A stretch of 64,000 nt of DNA, taken from the NCBI RefSeq assembly GCF_014839805.1, contig NC_051130.1:3720001-3784000 (forward strand). The letters run 5' to 3'. Shown here in pieces: positions 50,316 to 62,186 of the stretch. The stretch's first letter is position 1, and the number at the start of each line of letters is the position of its first letter. Made by a program: the position numbers and the translations under genes. The notes beneath the pieces were generated by a model. That model did no database searches. It was given only the letters and a program-made list of their open reading frames with translations, and had not been told where the DNA came from. Source of the stretch: Manduca sexta (lineage: Eukaryota > Arthropoda > Insecta > Lepidoptera > Sphingidae).

Positions 50316-52454
50316 ACCGTTTTTTGTGACATTCTCTGTCAAAAATTTATTTATGGTATTAAATTTTTTTATGCGTTAGTCGATTTGTAAGTAAGTACAA
50401 CTTGTTAAAGTTTATTATTTATAAATTAATAGAAAGCATGTTTAACATTTTAGTGGATTTTTATAGTATTATTTTATGTTATATAATGGAAATAGGCGAA
50501 TCAAAATTCGTTTTTTTCCTATATTATTCGGTAAAAACAACCTTAGTTTTGTCAATTTACCATAGACAAGATGACAAAACTTTTTAAATCAATTGATCGT
50601 TCATTCACCGCTGATGTTTTTATGGTGTTATTTTGTGATAATAAATAAATATAAACGATAATTGCGAAATATATGCAATTGTGGTGGTTTAGCAGTATTC
50701 GAAATTAGTGCAATAATATTACTGGACATGTATGTATATGAGAAAATTTTAATTAACGTTTGAAAGTCAACAGCAAGCTACCTGCATTGTAGAAAATATA
50801 TTCGCGATTAATTATCGGTGACTGGACGTGTATGATTTATATTTAAATGGACAAGTAGAAAGTGCAAATGCTTTGATGCGTTGTACGTATGTTTGCTAGT
50901 GATTCAGCAATTCTGTGGAGACTCGATATATTTCGGTGAGTGCGGGTCGGTAGTCGGTGCTACGCCAGTAGATAGTGATGATTCACGGAAGCTTTGCTCG
51001 TACATTAAAAGGTCTTGGACAACAACACGACCATTATTGCGTCCCTTTGTACGTTATAATGTTTGTCTGTTATTTTTAGTATTGTTTTGCGCGGTTTATA
51101 AAACGTTTGAACATTTTCTTTGTCAGAGCTTTGTGTCCATGTTGAAGTTGTTATGCTAAATAATGACAACTTTGTCGAGTGAAGAGATATCGATTTGATT
51201 AATAACACTAATTATGTTGTTTTTTATCTACCTTTCATAGGTTTTATAAGCCAATATCTAGAGGCCAAATTATTTATTTTCATAAATAATCAAATTATTT
51301 AATTTTATGCATTAAAAGTCTGATTAAAATCTAGACATAAAAATGTAATAAATGTGTGTATTACACTTTATTGCATATACAATCGTAATTCATACATATA
51401 ATTTATGTCTGAAATATAAAGTACAAAAAGAATATTGAGTAAAAATCTTTAGTGAGGTACTTACACAAAAAATAATCCTTAATTTTTTTTATAATTTTGT
51501 TACCTAAAAATTCATCAAATTGTGTATAATTTCAGACTGAAGCTAATTTGTCTTCCCTGGGGTCAATGCCCAAATGTAGCTCAGCATTCTCGCATAATGC
51601 TGCAAAAAAAATCTTCTAATCTAATTCAATGTAATTAAGCTATTCATGAATATTTTTCTTGGCCAATGAATGTCTTGCAGTAGGGTTAATATTGTTTTCT
51701 TCCATAACTTCCTAATTTGGTCTGGTGGACTATCATTATATTTTTTTCTGACATATTACATAAAGGATACTTTTTTTTAAATACTGAATGTAGCATGTCT
51801 ACCTCCATAGAAAAATGAGTAAGAACAAATAATCATATGACAATAAAATCAATTGACATACAGATGATTTAATTACTTATTGTGTGATTATCCTCTTCAA
51901 TGTATTGTCAATATTTCCTCAATTCCAAAAATACCTCAACATTTTATTATTGTGACATTGTATCTTAAAAGTAATGATATCATTCATGGGGTTCTTTAAT
52001 TATAGAATTTTCAGTGGTTACAAACATTTTCTCAATATTCCACCATGAGCACACATATAATACTACACTATTATTGGTACAGGTGATTTAATTCTTGGCC
52101 TTTATCTAGGTCCTTCATATTAAATTGATTTGTAGTAAACATTATTTAACATTTTAAGATATGTAATAAAATATGGAGAATATGATTTTATTCATACATA
52201 TCAAGTTTTACAGGAATATCCACAGCAGACTATGGTTGTATTGTGAACATCAAATGTATTTATGTGAGAATTTTGATTAAAGTGCAATATCTTTGGAATA
52301 TTTTATTTTTAATGGGTTTTCTCCTGATGTAATATGTCACAAAAAATATTTGTCAAAATGCTGTAAAAGGATTCATGGTCTTTTAAAATGTTTTTATGTT
52401 ATATGTTTTCGAATCTTTTGAGAGAAACAATTATGTAATACATGGTTGTTGTGT
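50316..52454. other. Intergenic DNA between MCM4 and brat, possible upstream exon
   Basis: AT-rich. At about 50,850-50,935 a GC-balanced piece ends in a consensus donor TTTCG|GTGAGT (50,936), which could be a non-coding first exon of brat or of a lncRNA. The frame 50,881-51,159 lacks an ATG. Nothing else recognised. Confidence 0.3.
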
Positions 52455-52561
52455 ATGTTACCCATGTACGCTATCCCATACTAAAAGATTTTTTGCAATC
52501 CGAACCAGTAGTTCCTGACATTGGCACATTAAAACTCTTCAACTTTATATATTATTATAGA
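52455..52561 (-). repeat. Degenerate Helitron 5' end
   Basis: The minus strand begins TCTATAATAATATATAAAGT and TGAAGAGTTTTAATGTGCC, then GGAACTACTGGTTCGG. A decayed Lep1-like 5' end with one partial monomer. Confidence 0.6.
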
Positions 52562-53329
52562 TTATAAATATAGTAGATGTATGAAAATTCATAATATTGT
52601 ATTTAAAACCTGATCAACAAAATCCTTAATCTAGAATCTGGGAACTTAAGGGAACTGAGCTTAGTGTTATTATTGAAAAACGGGCTAATATGAAATAAAC
52701 AAAACTATTTTATAAATATGTTTTCTAAATTTTTTTTCGAGTTTAATGTACAATGTTATATTTCTAAGAAAACTCGTTATCTGCGAATTTTTACGAGGGC
52801 AATTTTAACGACATTTTTTTTTAAATCGCTACTAATTATGCATTTAGTGGTTTCTGCCAATTAATACAATAAATGTAGATAAATATAATAATTTATGAAA
52901 GATGTTCAATTCATGCAGACGCATACAGTTGCGTTTTTTTAAAGTAATGTTAAACTGTCAGTTTATTTTAAAGTACATTTTGGGTTATAAAATTAGTGTA
53001 GCTAGACGTTTTGCATCATTCCCCGGCCGCGCTCGGTCGCCGAGCACTTATCCTCTAAACAAGTCTTCAAAAAGAAATGCAGGCATAAAACAGGCCGCGC
53101 AAACCACAGTGGTATAAGAGTCATTTCTAAAAATGTTTTTTTGCGTTCTATTTAAAAGCCGCTTAAGGAATTTAATTATTGAAAAAACTTTATACTCAAT
53201 AAATAGTCCATACAGCTAGGAATTATAAATAATGAATATCAATGATTTTATATGTTACATGTAAAGTATTTGTAGTAATTATAATTGCCGCCCGCTCTGT
53301 TTCACACGTCGTGAATAAGTACTACTTTA
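52562..53329. other. Gene-free stretch
   Basis: AT-rich. The frame at 52,902-53,117 has no support. Confidence 0.4.
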
Positions 53330-55190
53330 TCTATACTATTATATAAAGCTGAAGAGTTTGTTTGTTTGTTTGTTTGTTTGTTTGTTTGTTTGTTTGTTTG
53401 AACGCGCTAATCTCAGGAACTACCGGTCCAAACTGAAAAATTCTTTTTGCGTTGGATAGCCCTATGTTCGTGGAGTGCTATAGGCTATATATCATCACGC
53501 TATACCCGATAGGAGCGGAGCAGTAATGCTTATCTCAGGAACTACCGGTCCGAACTGAAAAATTCTTTTTGCGTTGGATAGCCCTTTGTTCGTGGAGTGC
53601 TATAGGCTATATATCATCACGCTATACCCAATAGGAGCGGAGCAGTAATGGCTAATCTCAGGAACTACCGGTCCAAACTGAAAAATTCTTTTGCGTTGGA
53701 TAGCCTTTTGTTCGTGGAGTGCTATAGGCTATATATCATCACGCTATACCCAATAGGAGCAGAGCAGTAATGGCTAATCTCAGGAACTACCGGTTCGAAC
53801 TAAAAAATCATTTTGTATTGGATAGCCCTTTGTTCGTGAAGTGCTATAGGCTATATATCATCACGCTATACCCAATAGGAGCGGAGCAGTAATGGCTAAT
53901 CTCAGGAACTACCGGTCCAAACTGAAAAACTATACTATTATATAAAGCTGAAGAGTTTGTTTGTTTGTTTGTTTGTTTGTTTGAACGCGCTAATCTCAGG
54001 AACTACCGGTCCAAACTGAAAAATTCTTTTTGCGTTGGATAGCCCTATGTTCGTGGAGTGCTATAGGCTATATATCATCACGCTATACCCGATAGGAGCG
54101 GAGCAGTAATGCTTATCTCAGGAACTACCGGTCCGAACTGAAAAATTCTTTTTGCGTTGGATAGCCCTTTGTTCGTGGAGTGCTATAGGCTATATATCAT
54201 CACGCTATACCCAATAGGAGCGGAGCAGTAATGGCTAATCTCAGGAACTACCGGTCCAAACTGAAAAATTCTTTTGCGTTGGATAGCCTTTTGTTCGTGG
54301 AGTGCTATAGGCTATATATCATCACGCTATACCCAATAGGAGCAGAGCAGTAATGGCTAATCTCAGGAACTACCGGTTCGAACTAAAAAATCATTTTGTA
54401 TTGGATAGCCCTTTGTTCGTGAAGTGCTATAGGCTATATATCATCACGCTATACCCAATAGGAGCGGAGCAGTAATGGCTAATCTCAGGAACTACCGGTC
54501 CAAACTGAAAAATTCTTTTTGCGTTGGATAGCCTTTTGTTCGTGGAGTGCTATAGGTTATATATCATCACGCTATACCCAATAGGAGCAGAGCAGTAATG
54601 GCTAATCTCAGGAACTACCGGTTCGAACTAAAAAATTCATTTTGTATTGGATAGCCCTTTGTTCGTGAAGTGCTATAGGCTATATATCATCACGCTATAC
54701 CCAATAGGAGCAGAGCAGTAATGGCTAATCTCAGGAACTACCGGTTCGAACTGAAAAAATATTTTTGTGTTGGATAGCCCTTTGTTCCTGGAGTGCTATA
54801 GGTTATATATCGTCACGCTATGACCAATAGGAGCGGAGCAGTAATGAAACATGATGCAAAAACGGGGACAATTTATTAGTTTTGAGAGCTTCTGTTGCGT
54901 GCGCTGCGTAAACGGTTAAAGTTATGCAACAATAATGTATGACGGGATTGTTCCTCTTAAAAAGTTCTACAAAAATATATAATAAAACAAAGTCCCCCGC
55001 TGCATCGGTCTGCCCGAACGTGTTAAACTCAAAAACTACCCAACGTATTAGGATAAAATTTGGTATGGAGACAGTTTGAGACCCTGGGAAGAACATAGGC
55101 ACCCGGGAAAATATATAGCGTGACTTTTATAACGGAAAACTTTAGCCCGAAAAACTTTATAACGCGGGCGGAGCCGCGGGCAAAAGCTAG
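53330..55190 (+). mobile_element. Lep1-like Helitron, 1.86 kb, with monomer array
   Basis: Inserted between A and T: starts TCTATACTATTATATAAAGC and ends GGGCAAAAGCTAG before T, the Helitron TC...CTAG rule. A GC hairpin CGCGGGCGGAGCCGCG lies about 10 bp before the end. A (TTTG)n run follows the start, then about 11 monomers of about 122 bp (GGAACTACCGG ... CATCACGCTATACCC ... GGAGCAGTAATGG). The 5' end plus four monomers (53,331-53,929) is repeated at 53,930-54,512. No Rep/helicase gene, so non-autonomous. Confidence 0.88.
53409..54850 (+). repeat. 122-bp tandem monomer array within the Helitron
   Basis: Monomer starts at 53,409, 53,531, 53,654, 53,776, 53,898 and then 53,992 onward, giving 122-123 bp spacing interrupted once by the re-inserted 5' end. 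The third and fourth monomers of each block share the same private variants, showing block duplication. Confidence 0.85.
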
Positions 55191-55647
55191 TTACTTATAT
55201 AAGTTTAATTCTAATGTCGAAATGGCTAGTATGATTAAAAATCGTAAATTGCGTTGTGAAACGAATTTTATTTATATCCCCAAAATTTATGAATTTAATA
55301 ACGTTTTCATCTTTAGATACTAAATGTAAATCACAACCAAAGTGCTAGCAAACAAAAACAAAAGGAAAATGTAAGAAAAAGAAATATTGAATTCATAAAG
55401 CTGTTTTGATACTGTGCGTATCGGAAACGTAGTCCCCCAAGCGCGTTTAATTTCGCAAGATCTCGACTTAATGCTCGTCTATGGCTACCCTCTTTACTTA
55501 TTTCGCATGCGCCGTACGCCCAGCAAATGTCCCGTAATGATTGCAGATGGGTCCGCGTTCGAATCAATTCGAACAATGGGTATCTTAGAAACAAATGTTA
55601 GAAGGTATTTTTTAATTAAAGCACTTTTGATTCGAAAATTCTTAATA
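55191..55647. other. Intergenic DNA
   Basis: Frames on both strands at 55,331-55,665 have no family match. Non-coding as far as can be seen. Confidence 0.4.
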
Positions 55648-55878
55648 TTTCTTATGTTTACGTAAATGTGACATTCAAATTAAACTATTTTTCGGATTTT
55701 ATCGCGGTTTTAATATTCTAGTATTGTAGGTAGAAATTGTATATTTGACTTTGCGGATGACCAACACCTTAGTCCCTCCCGTGATCACGAAGGCTGCAAA
55801 GTCTTCGAAACGTCGGGAGAAAATTAAAATATAAAAACCGCGATAAAATCCGAAAAATAGTTTAATTTTAATGTTGAG
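55648..55878. repeat. Fold-back Penelope-derived repeat
   Basis: The left arm CGGATTTTATCGCGGTTTTA and right arm AACCGCGATAAAATCCGAAA are complementary. Between them lie CGTGATCACGAAGGCTGCAA and GAAACGTCGGGAG, as at 30.2 kb. A short non-coding derivative of the element at 29.3-30.3 kb. Confidence 0.75.
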
Positions 55879-57440
55879 AATTACTTGTCAAATGTTTTGG
55901 TAGAGATAAAATAGTCGATATAACAAAATAATAAGTAAATTTTACTTTACATCGTTTGTAATATCGGGTCTGGTTTGATGGTTTTCTCACGCAGATGCGG
56001 GTGCGGGAGCCGATTTGTTCCGCATACGGCGAATTTCCAAAAATATGTTTCGAATGTAGACACAGAAAAGTCGTAGTTTAGTTTCAAACTACCCCGAATA
56101 TTATCATTTTAATGCAATTTTGTTAGGTTTATTTGCGTTGTAAACTATCAAAATGCCAATAAATACGTTTGTTTTTTCTTGTAACATTTATACTTATCTA
56201 TATACTTCCCTAAAGGTTTCAAATAGTTGTTTTCTTTGTTATAAAATGTTCTATAAATACTTTTCTCAGTAATGACGGTCTGGACAACAATGAAATACAA
56301 AGACAATGATAGTAAAGTTTCAATGAAACGCCGTAAATAGCTGTGTGAGCTTAGGGCCAATTGTTCATTCAGGTATTTTTTAGATTTTTCTGCTAAGGTT
56401 GTCAACATTTTGTTTAGTGTAAAATGTATTAATATTTTTATTACAGGCTGCATTATTATGCATTATCGTTACGTTATTCCATTTTTCTTATTCTTCGTCG
56501 TTTTATTAAGGGAAATCTCTCTAATTTTAATATTTAAGTATCCCTGGCCTGATAATCTATATTTTTAAAAGCTTTATTTACCTCAAGCGAAAAAATCATG
56601 CCAATATTGATCCATAATTATACATCTTGTATCGAACAAATGTAGTTTCAACCCGCTTGACAAATCGGAATGTTCACAAATGGATAAATAATTTTAGAAA
56701 TAGCTTCATATAATTATAATTTTAGATTAAGTTGCGTTCAATGTGAAATGTTGACAACCACTGGAGTCTTTGTCGCTAAGGGCTAGAGTGCAGGGTGCGG
56801 GCACAGTGTCGATACATGCCCAACCTGCGCAAGTCTATTGTTTCCTGCCGGTATAAGAAAAAATATCTTTGTATTTTTTCTATGAACGTGTAGTCCATTA
56901 CCTGCTCGGGAGTATTGTGCATTACTCAGGTTGCATGTCCTTTTTAAATTAAATGGGGACTGTTGGTGTCTCATACCGATAATATGGAATTTGTATGTCG
57001 AGTTTTTAAAGTAATCACTTTTAACTTTATAGCCTTGTTGTGTTAAAATAGACGCAAAATAGCTAAGCCATAGCTTATATTTCGATGATACAAAATAATT
57101 TAAGTCCTCATTCGTCATTGCGTTTATGGTCCATTCAATCATATTTTATTGCAATATAGATCGCAACATGCGCAGTTGTAACATTTTGGTCGTATTACAT
57201 TTCATTTCAGTTGCTTTCCATTTTTATGGTTATACAACTTTTATTTTAATTCCAATAGAATTTATTTTTAGACTAACCGCGCAACATTTGTTTCCAAAAA
57301 ACAGACGAAAGTTTTAATTTGAATACGCTTTGCTTTCGATAAATTATATAAAAAAAAAAAACAAAAAAGCGTTCATGAAATTGCAAAAGTGGAATTGCGT
57401 AATTACATTTGGATATAGCCCGAAGAATGAATTACAGGAG
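55879..57440. other. Gene-free AT-rich stretch
   Basis: No coding exon or repeat family recognised. The frames at 56,148-57,142 are random. Confidence 0.4.
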
Positions 57441-57690
57441 AGTCATAGTGCAGTGCCCTGGCTGCGCCCTTCGTTTTATATAGGGGGTAACGAGGGAAAA
57501 CATCGATTTTCGGCACCCTTCAAACTTACACAGAGGGGCGGCGGGGGTGCGTGCCCGGGGATTCGGCGTTGGGGAGGAGGGGCTAAGATGGCGGCCGCTC
57601 CCGGACCTGCCTCACGCGCATTCGTCTTCCAAGGTCACGAACACTGCATGTGGTACCAACGCTGCCGCTCCCGAAATACAAAATCTCGAT
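57440..57690 (+). promoter_or_regulatory. GC-rich island, candidate brat promoter/first exon
   Basis: A sharp CpG- and G-rich block (GAGGGGCGGCGGGGGTGCG, GCCCGGGGATTCGG, GGGGAGGAGGGG) is followed by AAGATGGCGGCCGC, a YY1/Pho-type core. It lies 1.3 kb upstream of the brat coding exon. Likely a promoter or non-coding first exon. The open frame across it reflects composition. Confidence 0.4.
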
Positions 57691-58229
57691 AAATGTTTGA
57701 TATTTGCGTCCCATTCTTTGTAAGCAAGAGCTGTATCTTGCATCTCTGTTGCACGTCCGCCAGTATCCGTTTTGTGCTCTCTAGTCTTAGGGTTGACAAC
57801 CTTAGCTAATCTTTGATATATGAGCTATGAAATACCTATGTATTAACGACTTTAGTCGAGCCCCTATTAACTTTAATTTATCTTGCAATTTACGTCTGCA
57901 AATTTAATTAAAAAAAAATAGCGTTCTAAAATTGAAAATCTAATTTGTGAACATACTTCATTTCAACAATAATAATAAAGTAACATGAGTCAAGCATTGA
58001 AATCGTAGTCGAACTCAAATCTTTGCAAAATCAATACGCGGCTAGACGCACCTCACCAGCCCTAATCATAGCAAACTTCCTTATCTAAATTATGGAAAAT
58101 TTTGGAATGCCACATATTATCTTTCTCTTTCCCGCCCCGACGATCCCCTATGCGGTTGTTCCCCTCGACGTGGCTACCTACTGCGTTCTAAGGGTAGTGG
58201 TAGGGAGCGCACAAAAGATTTTGGGAAGG

Positions 58230-58397
58230 ATTTTTTTTGCAAACTGCACCATATGAAATGATTCAGTGCAATCAGTCCACAACACGCATCGTGACGCGCT
58301 TCCGTTTTACTTTTTTTTTCTTTTAATCAGTTAGTGCTAGGTGTTAAGTGACAAATGCCAAGTTAGTGTAGGAACGAGTTGTGACATCGTTTATGTA
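58230..58397 (+). promoter_or_regulatory. Candidate brat start region and 5'UTR exon
   Basis: ATTCAGTGCAATCAGTCC and TCAGTTAGTG contain TCAGT initiator words (near 58,263, 58,272 and 58,328). The exon would end at a consensus donor, TATGTAT|GTAAGT, at 58,397/58,398. Splicing to the acceptor at 58,906 gives a compact 5'UTR intron of about 509 bp. Confidence 0.45.
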
Positions 58398-58911
58398 TGT
58401 AAGTAGATAATGCGTGCGTTTTATAGATTTGGAAGCGATCGATTGTTTTTCATTTCGGATAATGCTGTATTTATTTATAGTATTGATCGGTTATATTGCA
58501 TTGGGGGTTCGTAACTTAATGTCCAGTGATTATAATACTATATTTACATTTTCGGTGTTTAAATTTTAATAGGGTATACGTTTTATTGGTCATCTGTAAT
58601 AAGTTGTTGTTTTTCGTAGTAGTAGCCATATTTATGAAAACTTGAAACGTTGTGTCATTATAATTAATTTCATTGTCATGTATTATGTATATTATTATTA
58701 GCAAATTGTAAATTTACATTACCACCCGTTTAAAACCATAAATAACTTTGGAGTTGTGGTATTTTACATGCAGAAATAATGCTACTAATTTAAATGATAC
58801 AATATTATGTCCGGAGAAATAATGCTAATTATATTAGTTATAATATTAATTTGATAATCGTTGTAAATATTTTTTTTTTATTTCATTATCATTATTTTTG
58901 TTTCAGTTCTC

Positions 58912-58920
58912 ATGACGTAG
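58912..58920 (+). promoter_or_regulatory. Minimal upstream ORF in brat 5'UTR
   Basis: ATG ACG TAG begins 5 bp after the splice acceptor (TTTTTGTTTCAG ends at 58,906) and ends 15 bp before the brat ATG. The context (CTC before ATG) is weak, so scanning ribosomes should mostly pass it. Confidence 0.55.
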
Positions 58921-58935
58921 TGTGTTTGACGTACA

Positions 58936-61275
58936 ATGACGTCGTTCGCGAACTTGACGCAGTCGCTCGCGTCCAGCCTCCCGTCCACGTCGACGGCTAA
59001 CGGCGGCGGCGCCTCCGCCACCGACCAGGAGGACCCGCTCGCCATGACCCACATCATCTGCAACCTGTTGGAGAACATGAACAAGCCCTCCGGCATGCAG
59101 CCGACCGCCTCCACATCCACCTCATCCGCCATCCCCTACGACATCTGGGCGCTGCCGTCCAGCAGCTCGCTGCAGAACCCCGTCGGCACCAGCCGTGAGT
59201 ACAATGTCTCTTCCAACAATAACAATCAACATCAAACCAAAGAAGACAACTCCAGTGGCTCGCCGGGCACCTCCTCTTCCGTGTCCATAACTTGTTTCCG
59301 ATGTGAGGAGCGCTCGCCGACCACACGATGTCTCGAATGCAACGATCTCTTTTGCCACGAATGCAGCCACAAAGTCACATCTGACTGCCAGTTGAGAGAT
59401 CACACACTACTCCCTATACACCAAATATCGCCAATCGGTGCGCGACCCAACTCTGTGAATAATGAAAAGGAAATTATGTATTGCGAGCTGCACGGGGACC
59501 CTGTCAGATATTACTGTGAGGCTTGTATCATCTTCATATGTCAGGAATGTACGCTTTGGGTGCACAAGGATCATTGTTACTCGCCCATCAAAGGTGCCCT
59601 CGATATGTGTCGTATAGGAGTATTCAGAGCTATAGAAGATACCAAAACCGGAACTAAAGCGATTAAAACAGCCATAGACCGTGCAGTGGCGATGTCTAAA
59701 GCTTACGAAAAGGAAACTGCAGAGGCTAATATGAAAATAAGGAAAGCTATGCGTTGTTACGCTCAAGCTATCGAGGATCGGGAGAAATATTTATTGGATA
59801 AAGTCGAAAAAATGCGCCAGGCGAAGATGAACGAGTTGACCGACCATATGAACACCCTGCGGGGGATATTGGCCGGGTTAGCTCACACTAACGAAACCCT
59901 AGTGCGTAGTATGGACTCTGAAAGTATAGATTTATTTATGGCTAAGGAAAAAGGTAGGGCTCAGGTAGATTACTTCTCTTGTATGTTTAAAAATATGTAT
60001 TTGACGGAAGAGAGAATTATGTTCATACCGCCGAACTATGACCTAGTGGATCAGTTGAAAAGACAATGTGATGTCCAGTCTGCGCCAGTGAGTTCGTTGC
60101 ATTCTCTTAACACGGTGTCCACGCTGCCGTCTCGCCAGTCTTTCTTGTCGCTCGGCTCTTTGCAATCTGCTCCCAGTTTTTCGCATCTCAGCTATAATCT
60201 AGCCGCTAATAGTTTACGTTCGCTTCCTGATTACTCAAGCACACCTACCAGATCTACTAATTATTACGATCACAGCATCACAACTAGTATAGCAATGGAC
60301 TCCAATCCATCTCGTGGTGTAGGACAGGCCATCCCAGGGTATTGGATGTCGGTTACTGTGAGACCCACGAGGAGTCCGGTTCCTGGCGTCCCTATGTTTT
60401 CTTTTGGTAGAGAGGGTCTGGACGAAGGACAAGTGTCTAGACCGTGGGGTTTGTGTGTAGATAGAGAAGGTAACATAATAATAGCTGATCGTAGAAATAA
60501 TCGAATACAAATATTTAACAATAGAGGAGAGTTTAAAACAATGTTCGGCTCTAAAGGGACGGGTCCTGGTGAGTTCGATCTCCCGGCGGGAATAACTACT
60601 GATACCTACGGTCGGATTATAGTCATAGATAAAGATAATCATAGAGTCCAAATATTTACGTCTTCTGGCAACTTTATACTTAAATTCGGTTCCTTTGGGA
60701 AGGAGTGCGGTCAGTTCCAGTACCCGTGGGACGTAGCAGTTAATACCCTCGGGAACATAGTAGTGACTGACACACGAAACCATCGCATACAACTTTTTAC
60801 CAGTGATGGTACTTACATCACTAAGTTTGTTTTCGAAGGAGCCAACCCCGCGAAGATGTTAAAAGGTCCGACGACGCCTAGAGGAGTGTGCTTCACGACG
60901 ACAGGCAACATTATCGTGTCTGACTTCGAGAACCACCGCCTCCTGATGGTTGACCCGACATTGACGAAAGTTCTATACTGTGTAGGGCGTGAGGGCTCGG
61001 GCATAGGGGAACTGAATCGTCCTTCGGGAATAGTGACGGATGACGACGGTCGCATAATAGTGGCGGACTCGAAAAATCATCGCGTGCTGGTGTTTACATC
61101 GGAGCTTCGCATACTGTGGGCCGTGGACCTGAAGAGTCCGGGCCTCGATGACAAGGACCGGCCCAGTGACGTGGCGCTGACGCCCGAGGGGTACCTGGTG
61201 GTTCTGTTTGAGACGCTGCCCGACACCGCACGCGACATCGGCTCCCATGGCAAACAATACATCAAAGTGTATTAA
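58936..61275 (+). CDS. brat: Brain tumor (Brat), TRIM-NHL translational repressor
   Basis: One uninterrupted 779-residue frame. N-terminus: low-complexity Ser/Thr/Asn with an ICNLLENMNKP motif (residues 41-51). B-box 1 at about 118-165 (CFRCEER ... CLECNDLFCHEC). B-box 2 at about 180-222 (YCELHGDPVRYYCEAC ... CQECTLWVHKDHC). Coiled coil at about 230-345 (AIEDREKYLLDKVEKMRQAK). Six NHL blades from about 486 to the end (RPWGLCVDREGNIIIADRR, NHRVQIFTSSG, NHRIQLFTSDG, NHRLLMVDP, KNHRVLVF). There is no RING, as in Drosophila Brat. Fly Brat binds UGUU-type RNA through the NHL and, with Pumilio and Nanos, represses hunchback and growth genes; it restrains neuroblast self-renewal. It is shorter than fly Brat (about 1,037) because it lacks the long homopolymer tracts. 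The ATG at 58,936 has A at -3; the next Met is residue 37. Confidence 0.95.
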   Translation: MTSFANLTQSLASSLPSTSTANGGGASATDQEDPLAMTHIICNLLENMNKPSGMQPTASTSTSSAIPYDIWALPSSSSLQNPVGTSREYNVSSNNNNQHQTKEDNSSGSPGTSSSVSITCFRCEERSPTTRCLECNDLFCHECSHKVTSDCQLRDHTLLPIHQISPIGARPNSVNNEKEIMYCELHGDPVRYYCEACIIFICQECTLWVHKDHCYSPIKGALDMCRIGVFRAIEDTKTGTKAIKTAIDRAVAMSKAYEKETAEANMKIRKAMRCYAQAIEDREKYLLDKVEKMRQAKMNELTDHMNTLRGILAGLAHTNETLVRSMDSESIDLFMAKEKGRAQVDYFSCMFKNMYLTEERIMFIPPNYDLVDQLKRQCDVQSAPVSSLHSLNTVSTLPSRQSFLSLGSLQSAPSFSHLSYNLAANSLRSLPDYSSTPTRSTNYYDHSITTSIAMDSNPSRGVGQAIPGYWMSVTVRPTRSPVPGVPMFSFGREGLDEGQVSRPWGLCVDREGNIIIADRRNNRIQIFNNRGEFKTMFGSKGTGPGEFDLPAGITTDTYGRIIVIDKDNHRVQIFTSSGNFILKFGSFGKECGQFQYPWDVAVNTLGNIVVTDTRNHRIQLFTSDGTYITKFVFEGANPAKMLKGPTTPRGVCFTTTGNIIVSDFENHRLLMVDPTLTKVLYCVGREGSGIGELNRPSGIVTDDDGRIIVADSKNHRVLVFTSELRILWAVDLKSPGLDDKDRPSDVALTPEGYLVVLFETLPDTARDIGSHGKQYIKVY

Positions 61276-62139
61276 ATATATTTTATATTAAGACAAACTG
61301 AGTTCTCGGACCTAAGGTCCCCGTATTTTATTTTGTTTCGTTTAAGTTGTGATTTCTTTGACAATGTGCCAATTTTATTATTAACGTTTGGAAAGGTTCA
61401 TATCGAGCATGGCTTGCGCGTGGTGTGATCGATCGCTGCCGCGAGTGATCACCTTCATGACGAATATAATTCTCTCTAAGTCCATATTATTTTTCGTTAC
61501 CAATGTATGATTCGATTTCTGTTTCCGTATTAGCCTAGTCTGTAAGGACCAAACAATGTTTGCAATGTAAATTACAGCATCATTTAGAAGCCGCAATAAT
61601 TATTATTATAATAGCTGTCTTATAATCGATACTATAGATAACACCAAACTAATAGTTAATCATTAGGTAAACTGTATTATTAACTTGTAACGTACATATA
61701 TTTACATACCGATCCGGTCTCTGACATAGTAAAACTGCATTAGCAAAATACATAGAGAAAAATATACTTACTATTATGGAATACTTATCACGATGTGATG
61801 TAAAAGATTTTTAATGTGAGATAAATTAAAGAGATAACTTGAAAAGTATTTTTCCAAAATGTTACATTTTACGTTTTTTTTTTAACTTGGTTAAATTGAT
61901 TAACGAACGTTGACATGTATTTTTATGATAAATTATTATTTCGCATAATGATTTAGGTGCATATAATATTTTAATCGTATTATAGTATTTTTATCGGCGA
62001 TGCGAACGCTGTATTGGCTTAAAATGATTTTATTTTATTTCGTTTAGTTGCTTCCGTGTTCCTTCAATCGAATTTGTTTGGATGGGAGTGAATGTTGTAT
62101 TATCGGAACTGTGTTGAGCAACAGAATCAATGCAATAAA
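61276..62139 (+). other. brat proximal 3'UTR
   Basis: Starts after the TAA and contains several T-rich tracts (for example near 61,875). It reaches a good AATAAA at 62,134-62,139, the best proximal poly(A) signal. No other gene is seen. Confidence 0.5.
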
Positions 62140-62186
62140 ACTTTGAGACTGACTTCAGAAGACTGTCTTAAAGATGATGGTTGGGC

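Noticed and set aside
50881..51159. 92-codon frame upstream of MCM4
   Set aside because: No ATG in frame, no family match; the donor-like GTGAGT inside suggests a non-coding exon at most.
53409..54850. Possible CRISPR-like or satellite array
   Set aside because: The repeats are direct, contiguous, 122 bp long and without spacers, and lie between Helitron ends. They are element-internal monomers, in a eukaryotic genome.
57330..57692. 120-codon frame over the GC-rich island
   Set aside because: Open because of base composition; Gly/Ala-rich with no motif. Interpreted as promoter or 5'UTR.
59407..60792. Minus-strand frames of 119 and 185 codons within brat
   Set aside because: Shadows of the long sense frame. 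The sense strand has the complete Brat domain order.
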